Made by a program: the position numbers and the translations under genes
NCBI GenBank assembly: GCA_021325385.1
Contig: JAJPHH010000167.1
Location: 1 to 43,782, forward strand
Reading direction: 5' to 3'
DNA from: Alphaproteobacteria bacterium
GTDB taxonomy: Bacteria > Pseudomonadota > Alphaproteobacteria > Rhizobiales > Beijerinckiaceae
DNA length: 43,782 bases
Notes under the pieces: model-generated
Told to the model about the DNA's origin: nothing
Database searches by the model: none
What the model saw: only the letters and a program-made list of their open reading frames with translations
Part shown: positions 35,942-43,782 of the stretch, piece after piece
Layout: every line of letters begins with the position of its first letter
Position numbering within the stretch: position 1 is the stretch's first letter

Positions 35942-37408
35942 ATGTCCTCGCTCATTCTGACGAATTCGATCGCGACGACCGGGGCCGCAGCGTCGCGCTG
36001 GCGAATGTGGACGCCGCCTCTCGCCGCGCTGACGGCTTTCGCCGCGGCGCTGATCTCCCCGACCGTCTTGGACGACGGCGACACTTGGTGGCATCTGGCG
36101 GCCGGCGATTGGATCATCGCCCACCATGCAATTCCGCGCGTCGATCCGTTTTCTTTCACCATGGCCGGCGCGCCCTGGACCGCGCATGAATGGCTCGCCG
36201 AACTTTTAATGGCGCTCGCCTTCCGCTTGGCCGGATGGAGCGGCGTGGCGCTGATCGCCGGCGTCGCCGCTGCGTCGGCCGCCGCGATCGTCGCCACGCG
36301 CATCGCACGGGACCTCGACGGCCCGCCATTGCCGATCGCCGTGGCGCTGGGTCTGTCGCTGTTGTCGCCGTCGTTCCTCGCCCGTCCGCATCTGCTCGCT
36401 TTGCCGATTCTCGCGGCATGGAGCGCAGGCCTGCTCGCCGCCCGCGACAGGGGTTGCGCGCCCCCGCCGGCGCTCGCCGCCCTGATGGCGCTTTGGGCCA
36501 ATCTCCACGGCGGTTTTGTCTTCGGACTGGCGCTGATCGGACCTTTTGCGCTCGAGGCGCTGCTCGCCGCCGCGCCGGCGGAACGGCTCGACGTCGCCCG
36601 CCGATGGGCCGGCTTCGCCGCGCTGTCGGTTGCGGCGGCGCTGCTCACCCCGCACGGGGTCGAGGCGCTGATCTTCCCGTTTCGCCTGCTCACGATGACC
36701 AGTCTCGCCCAGATCGGCGAGTGGCAGGCGGCGAGCTTCGCCCATATCCAGCCGCTCGAGACCGCGCTCTTCGTGGTGCTCGCCCTGGCGCTCCGTCGGC
36801 CGGTCAGCATGCCCCCCGTCCGGCTCGCGCTCCTGCTCGGGCTTCTCTATCTCGCGCTCGCCCATGGGCGGCATCAGATGTTGGTCGGCGTGATCGCGCC
36901 CATGCTGCTCGCGGCGCCCGTGGCGAAGGCCTTGGGATCGGAGGCGGAGCCGCCTGCGCGCGACGCAAGCGCCGCCTGGCCGGTTTTTATCGCCGCGGCG
37001 GCGGCGCTCGCTCTTGTCGCGTTCCGGGCGGCTTGGCCCATCGTGCGCGTCGACGGGCCGACGGCGCCGATCGCCGGACTGGCGGCGACGCCGCCGGCGC
37101 TTCGTCTAAAGCCCGCGCTCAATGCTTACGATTTCGGCGGCTATTTGATTTGGTCCGGCGTTCGGCCCTTCGTCGACGGCCGCGCCGACATGTATGGCGA
37201 CCGCTTCCTTGCTCGCTACCGCCGGCTGGCCGCCGCCGATCCCGCGACGCTCGATGAGACATTGACGCAGGACGGCGTCGCTTGGACCATGTTCCCGCCG
37301 AGCTCGCCCGTGGTCGCGGCGATGGATCGCCAAGTCGGGTGGCGCCGCCTCTATGCGGGGCCTTTCGCGGTCGTTCACGCGCGGGTCGACGCTTTGGACC
37401 CCGATTGA
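35942..37408 (+). CDS. Large polytopic membrane protein between flp and cpaA
   Basis: 488 residues from ATG 35942; upstream TTG 35924 is also in frame. About ten hydrophobic helices are followed by a soluble C-terminal tail (DFGGYLIWSGVRPFVDGRADMYG ... MFPPSSPVVAAMDRQ). After the first helix comes DDGDTWWHLAAGDWIIAHHAIPRVDPFSFTMAG, then AHEWLAELLMALAF. This acidic loop after helix 1 and the tryptophan-rich motif recall GT-C type membrane glycosyltransferases and related uncharacterised proteins, but I cannot name a family. Its position between the pilin and prepilin peptidase genes suggests a role in pilus biogenesis, perhaps sugar addition; that is inference. The ribosome-binding site is weak (GGGGCG). 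Confidence 0.8.
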   Translation: MSSLILTNSIATTGAAASRWRMWTPPLAALTAFAAALISPTVLDDGDTWWHLAAGDWIIAHHAIPRVDPFSFTMAGAPWTAHEWLAELLMALAFRLAGWSGVALIAGVAAASAAAIVATRIARDLDGPPLPIAVALGLSLLSPSFLARPHLLALPILAAWSAGLLAARDRGCAPPPALAALMALWANLHGGFVFGLALIGPFALEALLAAAPAERLDVARRWAGFAALSVAAALLTPHGVEALIFPFRLLTMTSLAQIGEWQAASFAHIQPLETALFVVLALALRRPVSMPPVRLALLLGLLYLALAHGRHQMLVGVIAPMLLAAPVAKALGSEAEPPARDASAAWPVFIAAAAALALVAFRAAWPIVRVDGPTAPIAGLAATPPALRLKPALNAYDFGGYLIWSGVRPFVDGRADMYGDRFLARYRRLAAADPATLDETLTQDGVAWTMFPPSSPVVAAMDRQVGWRRLYAGPFAVVHARVDALDPD

Positions 37409-37422
37409 TGGCCCGCAGGCTT

Positions 37423-37453
37423 CAGAAAAACGGCGCTTGGCGCCAATTTTCTG
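37423..37453. terminator. Possible bidirectional terminator before cpaA
   Basis: CAGAAAA (37423-37429) and TTTTCTG (37447-37453) flank an inner stem GGCGC-TTG-GCGCC (37432-37444). The GC stem followed by AATTTT on the + strand, mirrored by AAAA on the other side, looks like a weak terminator for the membrane-protein gene. Confidence 0.45.
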
Positions 37454-37524
37454 CGGACGCGGTAACCTGACCTCAACCCAAAGTCCCTAATTTCCGCCAC
37501 GCCCAGACGCTGTTGCGCGGACCC

Positions 37525-38043
37525 ATGATCGTCAGCCTGCTCACCCTCGCCACCCTCTCTTTTTTCCCGGCGCTGATGGCGTTTTCCGCGTCGTCCGACA
37601 TTTTCTCGATGAAAATCTCCAACCGCGTCAGCATCGCCTTGGCCGTTTTCTATCCAGCCCTAGCCCTCGGCCTCGGCGTGCCGCTCCCGGCGATCTTGGC
37701 CAATCTTGCCTGCGGCGCGGCGATGCTCTGCTTGACTTTTCTCCTGTTCACGCGCGGCTGGATCGGTGGCGGCGACGCCAAGCTCGCCGCCGCGACGGCG
37801 CCTTGGCTCGGCTGGGCGTTGATGCTCGATTATGGGCTCCTGGCCTCGATCGCCGGCGGCGCGCTGACCTTAGCGATTGTCTTGGCCCGGCGAGCGCCGC
37901 TTCCGGCCTGGGCGGCGCGGCTCGCCTGGATCGCCCGCCTGCACGATCCGGACAACGGCGTCCCTTACGGCGTGGCGCTCGCGGCGGCGGGCCTTGCGCT
38001 CTACCCCAGCAGTCACATTTGGCGGGCCGCGACAGGCCTTTGA
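37525..38043 (+). CDS. cpaA: Prepilin peptidase CpaA
   Basis: 172-residue A24 aspartic peptidase of the inner membrane with about six helices. The two catalytic aspartates are Asp25 (SASSDIFSMKISNRV) and Asp84 in the hallmark GGGDAKL. It cuts the leader of Flp prepilin after glycine. It is the short form without the N-methylation domain, as usual for CpaA/TadV. The start is ATG 37525; the TTG at 37513 adds four residues and is less likely. The cpaB gene follows after 117 bases, a rather wide gap for this operon. Confidence 0.92.
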   Translation: MIVSLLTLATLSFFPALMAFSASSDIFSMKISNRVSIALAVFYPALALGLGVPLPAILANLACGAAMLCLTFLLFTRGWIGGGDAKLAAATAPWLGWALMLDYGLLASIAGGALTLAIVLARRAPLPAWAARLAWIARLHDPDNGVPYGVALAAAGLALYPSSHIWRAATGL

Positions 38044-38087
38044 GGAGGCTCGGTCGCGTTCGTCCGGACACGATTAGATACGTCCTG

Positions 38088-38102
38088 TTAACCCTAATTT
38101 GA
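38088..38102 (+). promoter_or_regulatory. CtrA-like site upstream of cpaB
   Basis: TTAA-N7-TTGA at 38088-38102 differs in one base from the CtrA consensus TTAA-N7-TTAA. In Caulobacter, CtrA drives pilin expression. The match is imperfect and short, so this may be chance. Confidence 0.25.
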
Positions 38103-38120
38103 CGATTGGCTGGCCATAGT

Positions 38121-38138
38121 CGCACGCGACGGCGTGCG
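38121..38138 (+). other. Small hairpin upstream of cpaB
   Basis: CGCACGC (38121-38127) and GCGTGCG (38132-38138) form a perfect 7-base stem with a 4-base loop, ending 22 bases before the cpaB start. It could sit in the 5' leader and affect translation or RNA stability. Confidence 0.35.
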
Positions 38139-38160
38139 GGCGCGATGAGGTTTCGGCGTT

Positions 38161-38961
38161 ATGAACAGAGCTCAAATTGCGGTCCTCGGCCTGACGGTGG
38201 TCGCCTTCGGCGGCGCCTATATGCTGTTCGCCTCCTCCGGCGGCCCGCCAGCGCCCCAAGTCATCAAAGTGACCCAGAAGGTCGACACCGACCAGGTGCT
38301 GGTCGCCGCCCATGATCTATCGATGGGCGTCAAGCTGACCGAGGCGGACTACAAGTGGCAGGATTTCCTGAAGACCAATATCGAGCCGTGGATGATCAAA
38401 AAGTCCGACGGCGCGCAAGTGGCCGACGACATCAAGGGCGGCATCACCCGCGACGATTTTCTGCAAGGCAGCCCCCTTCGCCGCGATAAGATCATCACCG
38501 GCGCCAATTCCGGATTTTTGTCGGCGATCCTGCCCAGCGGGATGCGCGCCGTCGCCATCAACATCGACCAGCAAGGCAGCACCTCGGCGGGCGGTTTCAT
38601 CCTCCCGAACGACCGCGTCGACGTGATCCAAATCTACCGCGACGACGAGGCCTCGAAAGCGCGCGGCGCCGAAGTCCTGGTGCCGCGGACCATTCTGAGC
38701 AATGTCCGCGTACTGGCGATCGGCCAGAACGTGCAGGAGAAGAACGGCGAGCGCGTCGTCGTCGGCTCCAACGCAACGCTCGAACTCAATCCTCAGCAGG
38801 TCGAACAAATCATCCTCGCGCAACGCGCGGGCAACGGCAACCTCCACTTGGCGCTGCGGAGCTTGCTGGATTCGTCAGGCAAGACCACGTCCAATCTCTC
38901 AGAAAATTCCGACAGTTTAACCATCGTTCGCTTCGGCGCTGCGCAACAGGCGGCTCGATGA
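38161..38961 (+). CDS. cpaB: Flp pilus assembly protein CpaB (RcpC)
   Basis: 266 residues. The N-terminal helix (IAVLGLTVVAFGGAYMLFA) anchors or exports the protein. It is followed by an SAF-like domain (VDTDQVLVAAHDLSMGVKLTEADYKW) and the CpaB/RcpC beta-rich region (GMRAVAINIDQQGSTSAGG, LPNDRVDVIQIYRD, RVLAIGQNVQEK). It is periplasmic and works with the secretin CpaC at the outer membrane. The stop is 39 bases before cpaC. The length and domain order are normal for the family. Confidence 0.92.
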   Translation: MNRAQIAVLGLTVVAFGGAYMLFASSGGPPAPQVIKVTQKVDTDQVLVAAHDLSMGVKLTEADYKWQDFLKTNIEPWMIKKSDGAQVADDIKGGITRDDFLQGSPLRRDKIITGANSGFLSAILPSGMRAVAINIDQQGSTSAGGFILPNDRVDVIQIYRDDEASKARGAEVLVPRTILSNVRVLAIGQNVQEKNGERVVVGSNATLELNPQQVEQIILAQRAGNGNLHLALRSLLDSSGKTTSNLSENSDSLTIVRFGAAQQAAR

Positions 38962-39000
38962 GAGACGCTTCTCGCGATCGGCGGGATTGAGGTTTATGGG

Positions 39001-40542
39001 ATGAGCCATCCTCGGATCAAAGGCCACTTTGCTTGGTTGATCGCGGCGGCGGTTTTTTGCGCCGCCGCGCCGTCCGCTTTCGCGCCGGCGCTGAGCGCCG
39101 AGCCCAGCGCCGAGCAATGGCGGCCGCCGGCGCCGGTCGCTCGCCGACTGCAGATGGGCGTCGGCAAGTCGGTGATCGTCGATCTGCCGGAGGAGGCGGG
39201 AGAGATATTCGTCGGCAATCCGGCCGTCGCCAACGCCATCGTCCGTTCCGCCAGGCGCCTCTATATCGACGCCATCGCCAACGGCCAGACGACGATTTTC
39301 GCGATGGATCGCCAGGGACGGCAGATCGCCGTCATCGAGGTCTCGATCGGCCGCGACATCGGCGAATTGAAGCAGGTCTTGGACGCCGCGATCCCGGGCA
39401 ACGAGATCGTGGTGAAAACCGTCGCCGACTCGATCATCCTGACCGGATCGGTGGCGTCGGCCGGCGACGCGCAGAAGGCGGTCGACATCGCCAACGGCTT
39501 CACCGGCGCATCGTCCGTACCCAATAGCGGCGCGTCGAGCCACGCCGCCGCGAGCACGGGCGCCTCGGGCGGCGCGTCCGTCGCCGTCGGCGCGGCCACC
39601 GAGCAAGTCAGGGACGGCAAGGTGATCAATTCGCTGGTCATCCGCGGCCTCGATCAAGTCTCGCTGCGGGTGACGGTCTCCGAAATTCGCCGCGACATCG
39701 CCAAGCAGCTCGGCGTCAATCTTTTCGGGGAAGATTCGCACGGCAGCCTGTTCCAAGTCACAAATCCGTTCGCGGTCAACGGCGCGCTGACCGCCACCCA
39801 GGCGCTCCTGAACTGGAGCAAGGGCGGCAACACTTTCCAGGCCCAGTTGCAGGCCTATGAACGCCAGGGCGTCGCCAGAGTGCTCGCCGAGCCGACGGTG
39901 ACCGCGGTCTCCGGCGAAACTGCGAAGTTCCTGGCGGGCGGCACGATCCCGATCGCCAACGGCTTGAGCTGCACGACCGGCACTGTCGTCGTCGCCAGCC
40001 AATGTCTGCTGAGCATTCTCCAGCAACCTTACGGAGTGTCCCTCAACTTCACGCCCGTCGTCCTTTCGCAGGGACGCATCCAATTGCACATCGCGGCGGA
40101 AGTCACGGATATCGACAATTCGAAACAGATCACGCTGAACGAAGACGGCACGAATGTTTCCGTGCCGGGCTTCCGCACGCGCAAGAACGAGACCACGGTC
40201 GAACTGCCCTCCGGCGGCTCGATCGCCTCCGCCGGCCTGATCTCGACCGAGACCGCGCAGACGATCAACGGCGTGCCCGGCTTGATGAATTTGCCGATCA
40301 TCGGCGCTCTGTTCCGTTCGAGAGACTTTCTGCGCAACGAGACGGAGCTGATGATCGTCGTCACGCCGTACATCGTTCACGCGGTCGATCCCGGTCAGAT
40401 CGTCAAGCCCGACGCCAATTTCGCCGACGCCACCGATCCGCAAAGCTGGCTGCTCGGCCGGGTGAACAAGCTCTATTCCACCGTCGGCTCGACGCAGGGC
40501 CTGCGGAACTACACGGGCAAGGTCGGCTTCATCAATGAATAG
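39001..40542 (+). CDS. cpaC: Flp pilus secretin CpaC (RcpA)
   Basis: 513 residues with a signal peptide (AWLIAAAVFCAAAPSAFA). Next come the N-terminal pilus/secretin domain (LQMGVGKSVIVDLPEEAGEIFVG), a BON domain (LDAAIPGNEIVVKTVADSII) and the secretin barrel (LRVTVSEIRRDIAKQLGVN, VSGETAKFLAGGTIPIANG, PGLMNLPIIGALFRSRDFL, ELMIVVTPYIV). It forms the outer-membrane channel for the pilus. A serine/alanine/glycine-rich linker (SGASSHAAASTGASGGAS) separates BON from the barrel. The start has GAGG nine bases upstream. Its stop overlaps an alternative cpaD start. Confidence 0.95.
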   Translation: MSHPRIKGHFAWLIAAAVFCAAAPSAFAPALSAEPSAEQWRPPAPVARRLQMGVGKSVIVDLPEEAGEIFVGNPAVANAIVRSARRLYIDAIANGQTTIFAMDRQGRQIAVIEVSIGRDIGELKQVLDAAIPGNEIVVKTVADSIILTGSVASAGDAQKAVDIANGFTGASSVPNSGASSHAAASTGASGGASVAVGAATEQVRDGKVINSLVIRGLDQVSLRVTVSEIRRDIAKQLGVNLFGEDSHGSLFQVTNPFAVNGALTATQALLNWSKGGNTFQAQLQAYERQGVARVLAEPTVTAVSGETAKFLAGGTIPIANGLSCTTGTVVVASQCLLSILQQPYGVSLNFTPVVLSQGRIQLHIAAEVTDIDNSKQITLNEDGTNVSVPGFRTRKNETTVELPSGGSIASAGLISTETAQTINGVPGLMNLPIIGALFRSRDFLRNETELMIVVTPYIVHAVDPGQIVKPDANFADATDPQSWLLGRVNKLYSTVGSTQGLRNYTGKVGFINE

Positions 40543-40579
40543 CCAGTCTCCGCCCGACGCCTCTTGGAGGGACAATTGC

Positions 40580-41305
40580 ATGTTTGCGACAGGCTTGGCG
40601 ACAAAAGCTGCGCCGCTCGGCTTTCTCACGTTCGGCCTTCTCGCGGCGCTGGCGCTCGGCGGCTGTCAGGACGACAACGTCATCACCGGCTCCATCTCGC
40701 CTGACGACTACCACAATCGTCACCCGATCGTGTTGACGGATTCGCCGACCACGCTGGACGTCTTTCCGACCGGCGTCGGCGCGCTCGACGGCAATTCGGC
40801 GGCGGACGTGCGCGCCTTCGCCGCGCGCTACCGGAAATACGGAACGAGCAGGATTGTGATCCTGGCCCCCGCCGGCGGCGGGCCGAAGATTCACGCCGGC
40901 GTCGACGCGATCCGCCGCGTCCTCGCTTCGTCCGGGGTCAGCGGCAGGATCGGGCTCGGATCGTACCCCGTGGCCGATCCGCTGCTGGCGGCGCCGATCA
41001 AGCTGAGCTTCGTCGCGCTGAAGGCCGAGGCGCCGCCCCATTGCGGCCAATGGCCCCAGGACCTCGCCTCCGGGTCTTCGCTGGAGACTTGGAAGAACGA
41101 GACCTATTGGAATTTCGGCTGCTCGACCCAGTCGATGCTGGCGGCGCAAGTCGACGATCCGCGCGATTTCGTCCGCGCCCGCGCCGAGGGTCCGTCCGAC
41201 GTGCAGATGAGGACCCGCGCCATCGGCGCCGTGCGCGAGGGCCGAGATCCCGGGAGCGCTTGGACTCTCGACTACCCCCTCACGACAATCGGCGGAGGAG
41301 TCTGA
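40580..41305 (+). CDS. cpaD: Flp pilus lipoprotein CpaD
   Basis: 241 residues from ATG 40580, preceded by GGAGGGA; an in-frame ATG at 40535 overlaps cpaC and is less likely because the signal peptide starts cleanly at 40580. Lipobox LGGC at Cys29 after a hydrophobic stretch (FLTFGLLAALALGGC) marks an outer-membrane lipoprotein. The rest has CpaD features: DDYHNRHPIVLTDSPTTLDVF, YRKYGTSRIVILAP, CGQWPQDLA and NFGCSTQSMLAAQVDDPRD. CpaD probably pilots or stabilises the CpaC secretin. cpaE follows after two bases. Confidence 0.93.
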   Translation: MFATGLATKAAPLGFLTFGLLAALALGGCQDDNVITGSISPDDYHNRHPIVLTDSPTTLDVFPTGVGALDGNSAADVRAFAARYRKYGTSRIVILAPAGGGPKIHAGVDAIRRVLASSGVSGRIGLGSYPVADPLLAAPIKLSFVALKAEAPPHCGQWPQDLASGSSLETWKNETYWNFGCSTQSMLAAQVDDPRDFVRARAEGPSDVQMRTRAIGAVREGRDPGSAWTLDYPLTTIGGGV

Positions 41306-41307
41306 CG

Positions 41308-42591
41308 ATGCCCGCCGATCTCAACGGCGAAGGGCCCGTCCTCGCGTCGCCAGAGGCGCCCAATCCGCCGCAAATCAGTCCGGTGCCGCGGATTTCCATC
41401 CAGGCCTTCTGCGAAAGCCAGGAGGTCGCGGCCGTGGTGCAGGCCGCGATGAGCGACCGGCGCATGCAGAAGGCTCATGTCAAACTGCATATGGGCGGCG
41501 CTCCGGCGGCGGTCGAGGCCTATCGCAGCGCGCCGACCCCGAACGTCATCGTGCTCGAATCGGCGCAGGACCGCGCCGCGCTCACCGCCAATCTCGACGA
41601 ATTGGCCGAGTTCTGCGACGCCGGCACGAAAGTGATCGTCTGCGGCAAGATCAACGACATCGTCCTCTATCGCCATTTGATTCTCAAGGGCGTCAGCGAG
41701 TACCTGGTCGCGCCCTTCTCGGTGCTCGAGTTCGTCCAAGCGATCTCGAATCTCTACAACGCGCCCGGCGCCAGTCCGGTCGGCCGGGTGATCGCCGTCA
41801 TCGGCGCCAAAGGCGGCGTCGGCGCTTCGACCATCGCTCATAACATCGCCTGGTCGGTCGCCAACAGCCTCGAGACCTCGACGGTGATCGCCGATATGGA
41901 TTTGGGCTTTGGCACGGCGGGCCTCGACTATAATCAAGACCCGCCGCAAGGCATGGCCGAGGCGGTTTTCTCGCCAGACCGCGTCGACGCCAATCTCGTC
42001 GATCGGCTCCTGTCCAAATGCGCCGACAATTTGAGCCTGCTCGCGGCGCCGGCGACGCTCGACCGAACCTACGATTTTCCCGAGACGGCGTTTGAAGCCG
42101 TCATCGACATCCTACGCGCTTCGACGCCCTGCGTGATTCTCGACGTCCCGCATCTTTGGTGCGGATGGACGAAGCGCACGCTCGTCGCCGCAGACGACGT
42201 CGTCGTCGTCGCCGCGCCGGACCTCGCCAGTTTACGAAACGCCAAGAATCTTCTCGACAATCTTCGCGGCGCGCGGCCCAATGATCGGAGCCCGAAATTG
42301 ATCCTGAACGGCGTCGGCGTCGTCAAGCGGCCGGAAATCGCCGTCGCAGATTTCGCCAAGACGATGGAGCTGGAGCCGACGGCGGTGATCCCCTTCGACG
42401 CCAAGCTGTTCGGCGCCGCCGCCAATAACGGCCAGATGATCGCCGAGATCGAGGCCAATGGGAAAACAGCCGAAATCTTCGCCGATTTGGCTCGCGATCT
42501 GTTCGGCAAGATCGAATCGAGGAAAGCGAAACGCGGCCTTCTCGAGCCGCTGATCTCCGCCCTCGGGCGGAAAAAGGCGCGAGCGGCGTGA
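41308..42591 (+). CDS. cpaE: Flp pilus localisation ATPase CpaE (TadZ)
   Basis: 427 residues from ATG 41308, with GGAGGAG upstream. A receiver-like N-terminal domain lacking clear phosphorylation residues (NVIVLESAQDRAALTANLD, EYLVAPFSVLEFVQAI) is followed by a MinD/ParA-like ATPase (VIGAKGGVGASTIAHNIAW, VIADMDLGFGTAGLDYN, CVILDVPHLW). In the Walker A the second lysine of a standard P-loop is replaced (GGVGAST), as is usual in CpaE. The protein places the pilus machine at a cell pole. The 61-base gap to cpaF has AGG boxes for the next start. Confidence 0.94.
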   Translation: MPADLNGEGPVLASPEAPNPPQISPVPRISIQAFCESQEVAAVVQAAMSDRRMQKAHVKLHMGGAPAAVEAYRSAPTPNVIVLESAQDRAALTANLDELAEFCDAGTKVIVCGKINDIVLYRHLILKGVSEYLVAPFSVLEFVQAISNLYNAPGASPVGRVIAVIGAKGGVGASTIAHNIAWSVANSLETSTVIADMDLGFGTAGLDYNQDPPQGMAEAVFSPDRVDANLVDRLLSKCADNLSLLAAPATLDRTYDFPETAFEAVIDILRASTPCVILDVPHLWCGWTKRTLVAADDVVVVAAPDLASLRNAKNLLDNLRGARPNDRSPKLILNGVGVVKRPEIAVADFAKTMELEPTAVIPFDAKLFGAAANNGQMIAEIEANGKTAEIFADLARDLFGKIESRKAKRGLLEPLISALGRKKARAA

Positions 42592-42652
42592 CCGGAGTTC
42601 AATGAGTTGACGGCGGCCTTCAAGATCGGCGCTCCTGCGGAGGTCAGGCGAC

Positions 42653-43782
42653 ATGTTCGGTAAGCGAGCCAGCGGCGCGACCGTCGTGACCGCGCCGCCG
42701 GTCGCGCCGGCGCGGCCCCTCGAATCGCCGCCCGCGGAGCTCGCTCAGCGCGCGCCAGCGCCTGAGCCGACGCAGCGCGCGCCGGTCGTCGAGGCGCGGC
42801 GCTCGGACAGCTACTATCAAACCAAAAGCATGATTTTCGGCGCGCTGATCGAGGCGATCGATCTCTCCGCGCTGGCCAAGCTCGATCCGGAAAATGCGCG
42901 CGAGGAAATTCGCGACATCGTCCACGAGATCGTCACGATCAAGAACATCGTGCTGTCGATCGCCGAGCAGGAGGACCTGCTCGACGACATTTGCAACGAC
43001 GTGCTCGGCTACGGCCCGCTCGAGCCGCTGCTCGCCCGCGACGATATCGCCGACATCATGGTCAACGGGCCGAACAAGTGCTTCATCGAAGTCGGCGGCA
43101 AGATTCAATTGACCAATGTGCGCTTCCGCGACAGCGCGCAATTGATGAACATCTGCCAGCGCATTGTCAGCCAGGTCGGCCGCCGCGTCGACGAGGCTTC
43201 CCCGATCTGCGACGCTCGTCTCCCGGACGGCTCCCGCGTCAACGTGATCGCGCCGCCATTGGCGATCGACGGCGCCGCGCTGACCATCCGCAAATTCAAA
43301 AAGGACAAGCTGACGCTCGACCAGCTGACGCGTTTCGGCTCGATCTCGCCGGCCGGCGCCGAAATCCTCAAGATCATCGGCCGGGTGCGCTGCAACGTGA
43401 TCATTTCCGGCGGCACCGGCTCGGGCAAGACGACGCTGCTCAATTGCTTGACCAACTATATCGACGGCGACGAGCGGGTCATCACCTGCGAAGACGCGGC
43501 CGAACTGCAATTGCAGCAATCGCATGTCGTGCGCCTGGAGACGCGGCCGCCCAATCTCGAAGGCGCCGGCCAGGTGACGATGCGCGATCTCGTCAAGAAC
43601 TGCCTGCGCATGCGGCCCGAGCGCATCATCGTCGGCGAAGTGCGCGGACCGGAAGCTTTCGACCTGCTGCAGGCGATGAACACCGGCCATGACGGCTCGA
43701 TGGGCACGCTGCACGCCAACTCGCCGCGCGAGGCGCTGAGCCGCATCGAATCGATGATCACGATGGGCGGCTATGCGCTGCC
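42653..43782 (+). CDS. cpaF: Flp pilus motor ATPase CpaF (TadA), cut by window end
   Basis: The frame opens at ATG 42653 (GGAGG 13 bases before) and stays open to the last base, giving 376 residues of a protein usually near 480. A proline/alanine-rich N-terminal tail is followed by the type IV secretion ATPase domain: the N-terminal subdomain [20 protein letters not shown], Walker [10 protein letters not shown] (253-261), Asp box [10 protein letters not shown], Walker B-like [13 protein letters not shown] and His box [12 protein letters not shown]. It hydrolyses ATP to drive pilin assembly. The C-terminus and any following tadB/tadC genes are outside the window. Confidence 0.95.
   Translation, partial: MFGKRASGATVVTAPPVAPARPLESPPAELAQRAPAPEPTQRAPVVEARRSDSYYQTKSMIFGALIEAIDLSALAKLDPENAREEIRDIVHEIVTIKNIVLSIAEQEDLLDDICNDVLGYGPLEPLLARDDIADIMVNGPNKCFIEVGGKIQLTNVRFRDSAQLMNICQRIVSQVGRRVDEASPICDARLPDGSRVNVIAPPLAIDGAALTIRKFKKDKLTLDQLTRFGSISPAGAEILKIIGRVRCNVIISGGTGSGKTTLLNCLTNYIDGDERVITCEDAAELQLQQSHVVRLETRPPNLEGAGQVTMRDLVKNCLRMRPERIIVGEVRGPEAFDLLQAMNTGHDGSMGTLHANSPREALSRIESMITMGGYAL

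Overview
The window is GC-rich chromosomal DNA of an alphaproteobacterium, most likely of the order Hyphomicrobiales (Rhizobiales). The evidence is the ChvI/ChvG two-component pair followed directly by a short HprK, an EIIA-Man and an HPr, an HWE-family histidine kinase, an ATP-type PEP carboxykinase, a PutA and a Flp/Cpa (Tad) pilus cluster. The family cannot be fixed from the sequence alone. I see no rRNA, tRNA, CRISPR array, phage gene or transposase.

Layout. 1-3.5 kb: end of chvI, then chvG, hprK, manX (EIIA) and HPr, a regulatory block on the + strand. 3.6-8.2 kb: potassium transporter kup (-) divergent from helicase hrpB (+). 8.2-11.4 kb: an HWE sensor kinase split by an apparent one-base frameshift, a lytic transglycosylase, and two small unknown genes. 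11.5-15.6 kb: periplasmic PheC-type dehydratase, xylulokinase and pckA. 15.7-17.9 kb: a 50-residue membrane protein, a YeiH-family putative anion exporter and a cupin. 18.0-20.9 kb: part of a hydroxyproline catabolic locus (pyrroline-hydroxycarboxylate deaminase, 4-hydroxyproline epimerase, FCD-type GntR regulator) with a clear promoter/operator. 21.0-26.0 kb: class III nucleotide cyclase and structural urease genes (ureC, fused ureAB, ureD), without ureE, ureF or ureG. 26.1-30.5 kb: polytopic ligase/polymerase-like protein, Xre/ParS-RES toxin-antitoxin pair, ABC exporter, and an unknown 98-residue protein. 30.7-35.3 kb: bifunctional PutA and the KDGal kinase dgoK. 35.5 kb to the end: flp pilin, a large membrane protein, and cpaA, cpaB, cpaC, cpaD, cpaE and cpaF (cut by the window edge).

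How they fit together. The first block links envelope sensing (ChvG/ChvI) to a PTS relay that has no sugar permease here. PckA, PutA, the hydroxyproline genes and urease all handle amino-acid carbon or nitrogen. The last block builds a Flp-type pilus: pilin, prepilin peptidase, secretin with its pilot lipoprotein, localisation ATPase and motor ATPase.

Most unusual features. Every gap between genes from 18.93 to 25.14 kb carries a palindromic repeat or a single repeat arm, from three families. One of these repeats forms the C-terminal tails of two convergent proteins. The small membrane protein coupled to the YeiH transporter and the large membrane protein between the pilin and its peptidase are the best candidates for undescribed partners.
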